A DNA stretch of 64,000 nucleotides from Bimuria novae-zelandiae CBS 107.79 (Eukaryota; Ascomycota; Dothideomycetes; Pleosporales; Didymosphaeriaceae): contig ML976747.1 in assembly GCA_010015655.1 (NCBI GenBank), positions 1-64,000 on the forward strand, read 5' to 3'. The translations under genes were made by a program, and so were the position numbers. This document shows positions 13,501-24,526 of this stretch, one piece after another. Numbering within the stretch: position 1 is the stretch's first letter; every line of letters begins with the position of its first letter. The notes under the pieces are model-generated. The model was not told the DNA's origin and searched no databases. It saw only the letters and a program-made list of their open reading frames with translations.

Positions 13501-15420
13501 CGTAAGCGATCTCGCAATAGGCGCATGTGCAAAATAAGAAAAGAATAGTAAATAATATCTAATTATGTACTACTTACGAAAGTTTAATAACGCTGAAATA
13601 CGATATAACGTATATAATAAGGATCTTTGTGCTATTATAAAAGCACTAAAATATTAGGGGGTCTACGCCTTTAACTATTTAATATTAGAAATCTATATAG
13701 ACTATAAAAATCTACTATAATTTATAATAATAAAAGAACTTACACCAGGACAATAGCGATAGTTATAAACTACGAAATTATATAAGTTTTAGGTTATCTA
13801 TATAGTAAGAGAAAAGATCAGACAGGCAGACGGGCTTAGCTAATAAAATAATCTTATAAGAGAAAAGGTAAAAATATACTTCACGATACTATAAAAAAAC
13901 ACGAATAGATTTCTTAAACTTATAGTAGAACTCAACGTCCTCCTCGTTATAATACGAGAAGCACCTAAAGAATAATATAACAAAGTTATATAATAATATT
14001 ATAATAACCTAATTTACGGACACCCAGGCATTAAGAAAACAATAGAACTTATTTAAAAGAATTACTTATTTAAAGGAATAAAAGAAGTAATTATGAAGTA
14101 TATCTAAAAATACATAGACTATTAACAAAATATGCACGCTATACATCTTAAGTACAAAGAAATACAATTAATTTAAATACCTATAGCACCATAAAAAGAC
14201 ATTACTATAGACTTTATAACTTGACTACCTAAGTCAATAGACCTATCAACCAGAATAAAATACAATGCTATGTTAGAAATTATTTATTAATTTACTAAAT
14301 ACGTGGAATTACTACCTTGTTAGAAGATAACTACGGCTAAAAAACTAGTATTCCTTGTCTTAAATTAACTTATACAATACTACGGCATTCTAAAGATAAT
14401 TATTAGTAATAGAGACAAGCTCTTTACCTTCAATTACTAGATAACGCTTATAGCACTTATTAGAATAAAACGAAAGTTATTTATAGCATATTATCTACAA
14501 ACGGACGGACAAATAGAACGTACGAATTAAATAATTAAAACGTACCTACGCTTTTACTACAACAACTAAAAGGATAACTAGATTTTTCTATTACTTATAG
14601 TATAACTAGTATATAATAATAAAGTATTAGTAGTAGCTAGGTACACACTATTCTATATAAACCACGGAAAACACCTACATTTCTTTAATTAAATATTTCC
14701 TATAGTAGTTAGGGCGGAAGAAGCGATTAACATAGCAGAAACTATAAAAAAAGCTACACGAACAACCCTAAGAGAATCTTAAGAAAGCTTAATAGTAAAG
14801 TATTTCCTATATAAACTAAAAACTAAAAATGGCACCTTAGCTAAAAAAGGGGAATAAAGTATATTTACTTATAAAGAATCTTTAAACCTAAAAAAACATA
14901 TATAAGAAACTGGATTATATTAAGGTTAAAATGTTTTTTTTTTCTAAATTGGTATTACTAGTTAACTACAAATTAGAACTGCTACTAGATGCAAAAATAT
15001 ACTTAGTATTTTATATGAACTAATTAGAACCTGCAGATCTAGAAACACTAGTTAAAACTACCTTCTATTACTGCTAGAAGAAGAGAATAAATTCGAAGTT
15101 AAAAGTATACTACAATATAAGGATTAGCTATAAATATACCTTATTAAATAAAAAGGTTACCCTTAGAGCGAAAACATATAGGAACTAGTAAATTACCTAG
15201 GAAACTATTAGCAAATAATTAAACGCTACTATAAGTAACTGACCTAAAACTTAGGATAGGCAGAGTAATAAAATTATCTAATAAGCTAAAAGTAGTCTAT
15301 ATAGCAAGTAAATACCTAACTAAAGCCTTTATAGCAGGATAATTAACTACCTTAGCTTATACTATCTCCCCTTAGTAGCTAGATTAAACGTAAAATATAA
15401 TATCTTCTTACGCGCACGCT
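10590..15420 (+). mobile_element. Heavily RIP-mutated Ty3/Gypsy chromovirus
   Basis: With TAA/TAG read as mutated Gln codons, domains appear in Gypsy order. A gag zinc knuckle lies near 10,900-10,965 (GYIPKNCRSKNK; its cysteines are partly mutated to Tyr). A protease with MLDLGAQESYI lies near 12,015. Reverse transcriptase is at about 12,640-13,260, with IMPFRLTNTLATFQ and a YIDNILVF active site (normally YVDD). RNase H is near 13,450-13,700, the integrase zinc region and core at about 14,030-14,700, and a chromodomain near 15,075-15,200 (FEVKSIL...KGYPLE). The 5' part of gag is missing or unrecognisable. The LTRs could not be paired, so the ends are approximate. Confidence 0.85.
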
Positions 15421-15833
15421 CTTTAGCCTACGCTAGTATTTTCTTATTTTTTAATAAATAAGAAATAATAGTAGCTAACTATTTCTTATTTTTTTTTCTT
15501 TTTATACTCCTCTCGTGTCTTATCTAAGGACGTCTAAGACATGTTAACGCACGAATAGCTAAGACGGATATACTTAATATACTTTAAACTTAACTTTAGC
15601 ATAATGCGGCAATCCTAACCTTTAAGTTTATACTTAAAATAAAAATACTTAGTAATAAAGTTAGCCTAAAGGATTTTATTATATAAATAAAGTTTATACG
15701 TAGTAAAATTAGCAGGTATAGTAATTAACGTTATACTTATAAATATAAAAGTAGGGTTACACGTATATAAGAGAGGTAAAACCAAACACGTAATTTAAGG
15801 ATAAATCTTATAAGAGAGGAGATAATAGTAGGA
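15421..15833. other. AT-rich spacer
   Basis: The stretch after the chromodomain holds no recognisable gene. It probably contains the untranslated 3' part and LTR of the Gypsy element, but I could not identify matching termini. Confidence 0.35.
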
Positions 15834-16195
15834 TCTAGGATTTAAGGAAGGCTGTGCTAGTTTTATATTTAATCCCTTATGTTATTCGCTAGGAATAACT
15901 AGTTATTAGCGAACTACGCCGCATGGCGCTAAGTTACGTAACTGCTCTCTAGAGAGCGCTCTGCAGAGAGCGCTCGCCAATAAGCAAGAATAAGCCAAGT
16001 ATATAGGAACGCAAATATGAGATTTTATATTTATATTTAACCTGTTTATTAATCTATCGTTTAGATTTAACTTAGGCTCTTGTTAATTTAATTATACTAT
16101 ATATACTTTTAATACTAACGCCCTATTAATAAGCGCAAGCTATTAGTAAACCCTTTCCCTATACTACTAATACTCTTACCTAAGAATCCATCCTA
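15834..16195 (-). repeat. LTR-like repeat, copy 3 of a dispersed family
   Basis: Read on the minus strand this matches the repeats at 46,462 and 47,903. Shared points are a start resembling GGTTGGTTCTCGGGCAGG (here mutated to GGATGGATTCTTAGGTAA), then AGTATTAGTAG, AGGGAAAGGG, the motif CGATAGATTAATAAACAGG, and an end near AGATCCTA. A palindromic segment (GCTCTCTAGAGAGC and GCGCTCTGCAGAGAGCGC, near 15,945-15,975) lies in its downstream part. The length of about 360 bp agrees with the other copies. The boundaries are approximate. Confidence 0.6.
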
Positions 16196-17422
16196 GTCTC
16201 CTTTAGGACCAGCTACCCCGAAGGGCTTAACACTTTTATATCCTAAATATACTGGCTTATTTATTTACCACACTAATACTAACGCTTTACTAGCTACGCT
16301 TTAGCGCCTGTCAATTTAACTTATTTTAGTTTTAAAATATTATAGTATTACTAGCTAATTTATTAGGCGATCCTAAATCGCACGCGGAATTAGTTATAGT
16401 AAGAACTACTATATCAATATGCTAGAAAGTAGGTAATAGTTACTAAAGCATTTACTTAGTAATTAAGTAAGGTAATTACCTGCTAAATTATATAATAATA
16501 CTTATTATTATAAGGACAAGCACGAGTTCCTTCATCGAAAGAGTAGGTAAGATAAGTTGGCTCTATTTTAGCTATACTAAGATGAGGAGACTGTAGATGC
16601 ATAGGCTCGCAGCGCTTTTGTGCGCTCGTTAGAGCGGAATAACTATCCATATGAGGTAACTGCGCGTAAGGCAGTTGCGCCTTATACGCGAGGTCATGTT
16701 ACCTGCTAGCATGTCAGGCGCCAGTCCGTCACAATTATAACTATATTTCTTAAATAAGATATGCTTTAAACTTAAGGTAAATAATAATTATCCTCTTTTT
16801 AAAACTTAGTAGGCCTAGCGTTACTAAGCTAATAGTTAGCTTACGTAAACTACTTAGTGTATAAGAATCTTTTCTTAATACAGATTTCTTTAATAGCAAG
16901 TTTTTTTTTTAAATTAGTAATTTATATAAGCACGTTATTATTATAGCGATAACCTAACGCAACACTATAGCTAATTTACTACTACCTTATAAAGTAATAT
17001 AGGCTAGTATAGTAGACTTGGGACGAGTCCCTCTTAGGAAGGGGGGACAGTTATTAGGGACATTCTTAATCTCTATAAAGGACGACCCTTAGAGATCCTC
17101 TGGATCTCCCTCGGGCCCCCTTTAGAGCACCCCCGACTTAGTCACGTGCTCTAGTCTATATATACCTCTATAGACCCTTCGACATCCTGTAAGGATTTGT
17201 CTAATATGGACGTCTACCCTAATCTGAATTGCCTGTCACACAGTGCCTTGCACTAACCTTAACCCAACCCTAACCTATTTACCAGCCTAGACTAATGGCT
17301 TTTAATTACAGAAAATGTTAGCCTTTCTATACAACGCCAAAATATCAACTCGCCCTTTTTTAAATAATAAAAAGTAGGGTAGTTGACCTAGTAGCGTAAA
17401 TACTCTAAATACTTATTACTTA
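16196..17422. other. Repeat-derived stretch, no gene recognised
   Basis: Two less mutated patches stand out, 16,530-16,740 and 16,990-17,260. Both end in sequences that, read on the minus strand, start TGTGAC, as many LTRs do (near 16,735 and 17,251), so both may be solo LTRs of unidentified families. The second contains TATA-like CTATATATACC. No coding region is recognisable. Confidence 0.35.
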
Positions 17423-17503
17423 ACGTGGTTCACCACCGAGCGGGCCAACCCCACCAAGCGGGCCAACTTTGCTAAATGCAGCCCACCTCTAGCTTATACT
17501 ACA

Positions 17504-18748
17504 ATGCCATCACAATATAACGCGCAACAACCTTATACTAAAAGTACACTATAGCTTGCTATTTAAGCTATAATTAAAGATTACGATAAGAGTAAAAGAC
17601 GCGTTATTATAGCCTTTAGCGTGCTTTAAATAATAGTACAATAACGACGCTAAAGAGCCCTCTCTTAACGCGATCGCAAGCCCAACTTAAAGAAGCTAAC
17701 TAAGCTAGAGGAGGAGGCTCTAGTCCAACGTATACTTAAGCTTAACTAGCGAGGAATAGGTGTAATAAGGGATATAGTCTAAGATATAGCTAATAATCTA
17801 CTTGCTAAGCGCGGTAGATAGCCTATTAGTAAGTACTAGATAGACAGGCTTAAGACGCGTACGCTAGAAATTAAGCTTTAAAAAAGCTATCTATATAATT
17901 ATTAGCAAGTCCTAAATAAAGATCTACGTATTATAACGCCCTAGTTCGAGCTAGTTACTAATACTAAGGCTAAGTACGGTATCGCTAATGACGACACGTA
18001 CAACTTCGACGAGACAGGCTTTATAATAGGGGTAATACAGGGTTAGATAGTCTTTACAGGCTCTAAGAAGCGAAGTAACCTAAAGAAGATTTAACCTAGT
18101 AATTGTAGGTAAGTTACTAATATTTAGGGTGTTAGCGCTAAAGGCTAGGCTCTACTACCCTTTCTTATCTTTCTTAGCAAGGTTCTAATCACGTCCTAGT
18201 TCTATAATCTACCCCGAGACTAGGTTATTAAAGTTAGTCTTAATAGCTAGACGTTAAATAAGCTTAGCCTTGCCTAGCTAAGGCACTTTAATACCTATAC
18301 TAAGGCGCGTAGTTTGGGTGCACACTAGCTACTAATTATAAATAGTTATAAGAGCTACTACTCACACGAATTCTATAAATACTATGAGAAATAGAAGATT
18401 ATTATTCTCTATATGCCTCTACACTTATCACACCTCTTGCAGCCACTTGATGTAGGTTGTTTTTCGCCTTTAAAGCGGGCGTACAGCAATAAGATTAGTA
18501 GCTTAGCATAGTATAGTACTAAGCAGATTAAGAAGGAGGCCTTTCTACTAGCCTTTAAAGTAGCTTTTAAGAAGGTAATAATAAAGGCGAACATCTACGT
18601 AGGCTTTAAAGGCGCTAGATTAGTCCTACACGACCTAGAGGCAGTATTATTAAGACTTAATATAGTTCTTTGTACGCCAACTCCACCTAACGTAGAGGAC
18701 ACCCTATAGGAATTAAAAACACCAAGCAACCTCCGCGAGATAGAGGCT
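17504..18748 (+). pseudogene. Outer transposase, N-terminal part (DDE, pogo/Fot1 type)
   Basis: From ATG 17,504 the RIP-suppressed frame reads an N-terminal helix-turn-helix region (MPSQYNAQQPY start) and a DDE catalytic domain. The latter has NFDETGFIIG near 18,010, a SYKSYYSHEF region near 18,350, and HLSHLLQPLDVGCF with SPLKRAY near 18,424-18,485. These are hallmarks of fungal pogo-like transposases. The frame is interrupted at 18,748 by element A and resumes near 23,260. Many TAA/TAG codons make it inactive. Confidence 0.85.
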
Positions 18749-18750
18749 TA

Positions 18751-21457
18751 AGCTAGCGTATATAGTTCCTGCGCATATAGGGTTCCTGCGCACCACGCTA
18801 GAACACCCTACCTGCACAAAACACGCGATTTCTTAGCAACGCTACTTATAATTACCATTAACTACACATAGATTTAAGCGCTATAGCTGCTGTAGCTATA
18901 GTAACTATTTCTAAGGTGCTTAGTATAGTAGATTTTTATTACTTAGCTACTAAAGCTTTAGCTGCGTGCATAGCCTCCCTAACACCGAACATCAACTTTT
19001 CCAGGTCATCGAAAGGTCGATATCCATCGATTTTTCGTCAAAACACGACTCAAATGCCTTCGTAAATCTGTTTTCCAGCGTCCTCTTTTAGCTGCAGGCG
19101 TTGTAGCAGGCGCGCTGCCCTATTTTGTCTTTCAGCTCCCTAGTAAGCTAAAATCTTTTCAAAATGGCCCGTGCGCCACTCAGATTTTCACGTTTAGTCA
19201 AAGGCCACAACCACAGCTAAGACAAGGAGACAGTCGTGACACTCCTTACTCTTACAAGATATGGGCACCTGCTAGGCCTAAATACAAAGGCTCTCCATGC
19301 GAAGAGCCATAGCACGATTCGATAGAGCACCGGCTCTTAACACCTACAACAACAAGAGCTACCCGCAGCTCTCTAAAGACTAACTATTAGCGTCCCTGAC
19401 CTGACACAACACGCAAACAAGGCAGCCAGCCTAGCCTTATATCATACGACTCTTAGGGATAAAGAAGAAGGACAGGCCTGGCTCTACCTTCCTACTACAC
19501 CTATCTCCTTCAACACAGGCATCGCCAAGCCTGGTACAAAGGCTCTCCTCGCGCAGAGCCACGGCTCCGATTCGACAGAGCACTGGCTCTCCACACCTAT
19601 TCACTCTTTCCTTTTCTTTCTTCTCACAGCACTAAACTGCCTCTGAACACACACAAGGGATCCACCCTAAAGTATATACACTGCTTAGTCTCCCCAACGG
19701 GAAGGGGAGCTATAGCTTAACATGGTAGCAATACCCGCGCAGGCAAAAAATGCTTTCTAAGGTAGTGCGTTAGTACTATAATTCCATAGCTTAGCACGTC
19801 GTATATGCCCTTCGGGAGGCAAGATGGTGGACTTAATCCCCATCAACTAGACGAAAAATGAATACCAACCAACTAACCAACTAACTATAGCCTCCCTAAT
19901 ACTCTCTACCTCTGCAAAGCGTTAATTTAGGTCTACTTAAACGCGCTTACGCTAACGCTAAAAGGTAAATATCTCTAGCTACTGCTTAAGTCGTCTTTTC
20001 TCTGCTTCTAGGCCTATAGCTCTAGCATTTGCAGCTGCTAGAGCCTTACCTACTTTCTGTAGGAGTAGCCGGGTGGTACGACCTAGATTCTCGACGCTCT
20101 GGACGCTGCGCTGCGCTATATAGAGATCGTGAGGGCCCTGGGGAGTAGAGAGGAAGCTCTGGATCTGCTGCTGAGGCTACTACTCACGTGTAGGCGTAGT
20201 AGGCCTCTGAGAGACCTGCGACAAGCTAAGCACGTGATTAATGTTAAATAGGTAGATACTAGATACCTGCTAGCTAGCTTAAATTACACGCTCTATAAAG
20301 TCTTCCTCTCTAGCTTAATAATAGCAGGTAATAAAGCGCTCCTTTTTAATAGATATAGCGTCGTTAAGTGATGCGAGCTCTTAGATCTAACGTCTATAGC
20401 TAGACTTAATTACAGAGAAAGGAGCAAGATTAAGAGGCTATAGGACGTGTGAGGTGTGCGCAGGTAGATAGAGGAGCTGTATATAATGTAGCTTGCAGAG
20501 CCATAGGAAGTCTATATTAATATGGCTGCTATAACCGTCGAGTATTAGGAGCCTGTGCTGGCCATTAGATACAGCCGTCTTAGGTATAAATATACGCTAT
20601 AGCCACTTAACACCTATTGCTTTTGACGTCTATCCGTTCTCTGAGGTTGTATAGATCCAGTCAGGTACGTAAGACAAGGAGAACCATGTTATCTATAGGC
20701 TCTAGCCCTTAAAGATAACTGCGTAGCGTAGTTTCCGCCCTATCGCTAACATATACTTAATTATAGAGACCCACTCGCGATTCTCTAGAGACTAAATATA
20801 AGCCTTCTTTTTATAACTACTAAAGAGTACTCTAGTGTTGGTACATACCCCTAGAGCAACGCCAGTCTTATCTATATTATATATATTCTCCGCCTATATA
20901 TTAAGCCGCCGTTAAGTCTGCTTATAGAGCTCTAGGAACGCACGTATCTGCTCTAGTGTCGCTATATTAGCTCTCTGAGCCTCTAGCTTTCTATCGACTA
21001 CAGAGGCAACGCGTGGCTAGCGCTAGAAGAAGTGTAAGAGCCAAAGCTTGCTAACAGGCTAGTTATCGCCATTTATACGTAGAATCTAATTCGCTATTTC
21101 TTAAGCGTAAGCGTGCGAGGGAGGGCAGGCGCGTGCGTCTTCTTTAAGGATTTATTCTACTAGAAAATCCTCCTATAGAGGAGTTAGCTACTATTAATGC
21201 TAATAGCTAAGCGCGCTGCTAATTACACTATTAAAATAATTACATAGCATTAATTTAGGTAACCTATAGGCCTTTATAGTAGCGCGCTAACTAGAATAGA
21301 CGCCTATATTAAGATTACTAATAGCTAATTGTATAGCTGCTTTACGGGCGTCTATGTTAATAAGCGTTATAGAGAGAAATCGCGTATTTTTTATAGGTGG
21401 GGGGTTCTGGCGCGGTGCGCAGGAACCCTATATACGTAGAAACTATATGCGCTAGCT
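18751..21457 (-). mobile_element. Nested element A, pogo/Fot1-like, minus orientation
   Basis: The termini are imperfect inverted repeats starting AGCTAGCG, and both contain ATATAGGGTTCCTGCGCACC. Each is flanked by TA (18,749-18,750 and 21,458-21,459). The transposase lies on the minus strand, from about 21,400 down to 18,850, and is a relative of that in element B. Its C-terminal part is split by the 904-bp insertion at 18,983-19,886. Excluding the insertion, the element is about 1.8 kb. The coding frame is destroyed by RIP-type stops. Confidence 0.85.
18983..19886 (+). mobile_element. 904-bp GC-rich insertion with 13-bp target duplication (SINE/LINE-like)
   Basis: The exact 13-mer ATAGCCTCCCTAA flanks it at 18,970-18,982 and 19,887-19,899. 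Element B carries the same transposase segment without the insertion (reverse strand, near 23,000-23,055), which is an empty-site control. The right end is a short (AACCAACT)n-like tail. That tail and the variable-length duplication point to a non-LTR, target-primed insertion. Inside are two related modules, about 19,263-19,350 and 19,517-19,605, each with TACAAAGGCTCTCC, an inverted AGAGCC, GATTCGA and AGAGCAC..GGCTCT. No open frame is recognised. Unlike its host it shows little RIP. Confidence 0.8.
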
Positions 21458-21481
21458 TAGTTAACGCTAAGCTAGCTAATA

Positions 21482-23247
21482 CGTAAGCTGGCCACCCGGG
21501 TAAGCTAATCACCCTACCAAAACGTGACACCTGCACAAAACACGCTATATCTCTCTATAACGCTTATTAATATAGACGCCCGTAAGTATACTATATAATT
21601 AGTTATTAAAAATTTTAATATAGGTATTTATTTTAGTTATCGCGCTATAGCTACCGCGTATAGTATTTCTTAATTAACCCTATTAACGCGTATTAATAGC
21701 GTATAAAACTAACGCGTTAGTTACTAACACTAGTAGTATTTAACTCCTTTATAGGAGGACTTCCTAATAAAATAGATTCTTAAAAAAGACGTACGCGCTT
21801 GCCCTCCCTTACACGCTTATGCTCGAGAAATAGCTAATTAAATTCTACGTATAAATAGCGACAACTAGCCTATTAGCAAGCTCTAACTCTTATACTTCCT
21901 TTGGCGCCAGCCACGCGTTGCCTCTATAGTTGGCAGAAAGCTAGAGGCTTAGAGAGCTAATACAGCAATACTAGAGCAGCTACGCGCGTTCCTAAAGCTC
22001 TATAAATAGACTTAACGGTGGCTTAACATACGGGTGGAAAATATATATAATATAGATGAGACTAGCATTGCCCTAGGGGTATATACTAATACTAGAGTAC
22101 TCTCTAGTAATTAGAAGAAGAAGGCTTATGTTCGCTCTCTAGAGAATTACTAGTAGGTTTCTATAATCGAGTGTGTATTAGCGATAGGGCGGAAGCTACG
22201 CTATGTAGTTATCTTTAAGGGTTAGAGCCTATAGATAATATAGTTCTCCTCGTCCCACGTACCTGACTGGATCTACACTACCTCTGAGAACGGATGGACG
22301 TTAAAAGCAATAGGTGTTAAGTAGCTACAGCGTATATTTATACCTAAAACGACTGTATCTAATGGCCAGCATAGGCTCCTTATCCTTGACGGTTACGATA
22401 GCCATATTAATATAGACTTCCTGTGGCTCTATAAGCTACATCGTATATAACTCCTATATCTACCTGCGTACACTTTACACGTCCTATAGCCTCTCGATCT
22501 CGCTCCTTTCTTTATAATTAAGTCTAGCTATAGGCGTTAGATCTAGGAGCTTGCATTACTTAACAACGCTACGCCTATTAAAAAGGAGCGCTTTATTACC
22601 TACTATTATTAAGCTAGAGAGAAAGGCTTTATAGAGCGTGTAATTCGAGCTAGCTGGCAGGCATCTAGTATCTGCCTATTTAATATTAATTACGTGCTCA
22701 GCTCGTCGCAGGTCTCTTAGAGGCCTACTACGCCTACACGTTAGCAGCAGCCTTAGTAGTAGCTCTAGAGCTTCCTCTCTACTCCCCAGGGCCCTCACGA
22801 TCTCTATATAGCGCAGCGCAGCGTCCAGAGCGTCGAGAATCCAGGTCGTACGACCCGGCTACTCCTACAGAAAGCAGGTAAGGCTCTAGCAGCTGCAAAT
22901 GCTAGAGCTACAGGCCTAGAAGTAGAGAAAAGACGACTTGAGCAGTAGCTAGAGATATCTACCTCTTAGCGTTAGCGTAAGCGCGTTTAAGTAGACCTAA
23001 ATTAACGCTTTGTAGAGGTAGAGAGTATTAGGGAGGCTATACGCGCAGCTAAGGCTTTAGCAGTTTAATTACATAGATCTACTATATTAAGCACCTTAGA
23101 AGCATCTACTAGAGCTATAGTAGCTATAGCGCTTAAATCTATGTGTAGTTAATAGCAATTATAAGAAGCGTTGTTAAGAAATCGTGTGTTTTGTGCAGGT
23201 GTCGTGTTTTGGTGGGGTGGTCAGCTTACCCGGGTGGCCAGCTTACG
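21482..23247 (+). mobile_element. Nested element B, pogo/Fot1-like, plus orientation
   Basis: Inverted termini CGTAAGCTGGCCACCCGGGT and their complement, with further similarity through CACCTGCACAAAACACG, are flanked by TA on both sides (21,480-21,481 and 23,248-23,249). The RIP-suppressed frame from about 21,600 to 23,150 reads an N-terminal helix-turn-helix region and a DDE domain with YNIDETSIALG near 22,050, LILDGYDSH near 22,385 and LQPLDLAPF near 22,490, followed by a Gln- and Arg-rich coiled-coil tail. The element has the normal 1.77 kb size but is inactivated by TAA/TAG codons. Confidence 0.9.
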
Positions 23248-23259
23248 TATCGGCTAGCT

Positions 23260-23640
23260 TAGTTTGTAAGCGTGTATAGAAGTATAGAGATTTACTAGTT
23301 TCTCCGCTTCTTAGAGCTATTAAGCAGCTTAACAAAAGTGTTGCATTAATAGGGCACGAAATAGTATTAATATAATAAGAAATAGTAGGGCTTCGCAAGG
23401 CAGTAAAGATAGTAATAAAGGTAAAAAGTTAAAAGAGGAAGTATATTTAGGCAGCTAAGACACTTATAGTAAGAGAGGTAGTTAATTTAATAGCTAAAAA
23501 GGATAGTAGTAGGCAAAAGGAGGGTGAAGAGTCTGTAAAGAGGGTGCGTGGGCAGAGGCGCTGCGGACGTTGCGGCGAAGCTGGCCACAACGCTCGCACC
23601 TGCGCAGTAGAAATTATAGATGCATCTAATAGTAATAAGT
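23260..23640 (+). pseudogene. Outer transposase, C-terminal part with CCHC zinc knuckle
   Basis: This resumes the outer transposase after elements A and B. It reads a coiled-coil-like LLRAIKQLNK region and ends with RCGRCGEAGHNARTC near 23,561-23,605, a C-x2-C-x4-H-x4-C knuckle common at the C-terminus of fungal pogo-like transposases. Its position just inside the right inverted repeat fits. Confidence 0.8.
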
Positions 23641-23772
23641 CTAAATAGTATTTCTATATTCTGCAAATTATAGTAAATTATAGTAGTGTTGTAGGAGGCG
23701 CTTCGCAATAGACTAACTTTTAAAAAGTGGCCCGCTCGGTGGGGTTGGCCCGCTCGGTGGTGAACCACGTTA

Positions 23773-24480
23773 CTCTTAATTACCAAGCTAGACTATCATT
23801 AGTTAAGCACGTTTTTTTTAAACCTATTATAAGTTTTATTAAGCTAATAACTCCTATCTAAAAACCTATTGTAAAAATTTATAAAGAATATAAAAGCCAA
23901 GCATGGCGTACTAGAGAAGAATATTTATAAGATAAAATTACGTATTTATTATTTTATAATTATTTTATTATATTTGCTATTAGTCCCTTACTTAATCTTA
24001 TACTATTTTAAGCTTAGGTATACGTAAAATAAAGCGTTTACCTTAATTTATACTTATAGGGCCTTTATACCTAACAGGTAGCAGTTTATTATTTGGATTT
24101 TTTGATCGTATAGCGCAGGGGTGTAAATCCTTAGTCATTAAGAATAAGAATATACTCGATAAGCCTATACTCTTTAATTATAGTAATTGGGCCTATAGTA
24201 AGGCAGGTATTCGCTCTAGATTAAATTCTATTATATTAATTAGTAAGGGTAGGTTTTAAGATATTATACGCGTCGGGGGCACGTCGCAGGCTTAAATATT
24301 ACTTTTCTTAATAGGCTTAAAGGGTAAGACTAACTTTACTTTCTTTATTAGATAATAACGAGTTGTGTTGTTAAGACATTATTAGAAAAGTGTAATGGTG
24401 ATGATCTTGGCAAGACTGACCAGCTCGGTGGTACAATATGTTACTAGATGAGATCTAGTAATTAACCTACTCTTGTAAAG
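23773..24480. other. AT-rich remnant bordering the gene-rich compartment
   Basis: One frame near 24,095-24,400 reads a plausible but unrecognised peptide (for example CKSLVIKNKNILDKPILFN) with RIP-type stops, so it probably derives from another mobile element. At about 24,415-24,442 the sequence GACCAGCTCGGTGGT..ATGTTA resembles the right terminus of the outer pogo element and may be the end of a related, decayed copy. Confidence 0.35.
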
Positions 24481-24526
24481 AAACTTAATTGTTACATACA
24501 GTGTATTGCTCCGAGTCCCTACTTCC

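Larger units (their letters stand above)
17423..23770 (+). mobile_element. Outer pogo/Fot1-like DNA transposon, split by nested insertions
   Basis: The ends are long inverted repeats: the left end starts ACGTGGTTCACCACCGAGCG, and the right end is its reverse complement, both containing a CGGGCCAACCCCACC-type core. Each end is flanked by the dinucleotide TA (17,421-17,422 and 23,771-23,772), the expected target duplication. About 4.5 kb of the 6.35 kb span consists of the two nested elements. Without them the element is about 1.9 kb, the usual size for this group. Confidence 0.9.

Noticed and set aside
17255..17280. Telomere-like AACCTTAACCCAACCCTAACC
   Set aside because: Only about three imperfect CCCTAA-like units, inside repeat debris; too short to claim an interstitial telomere.
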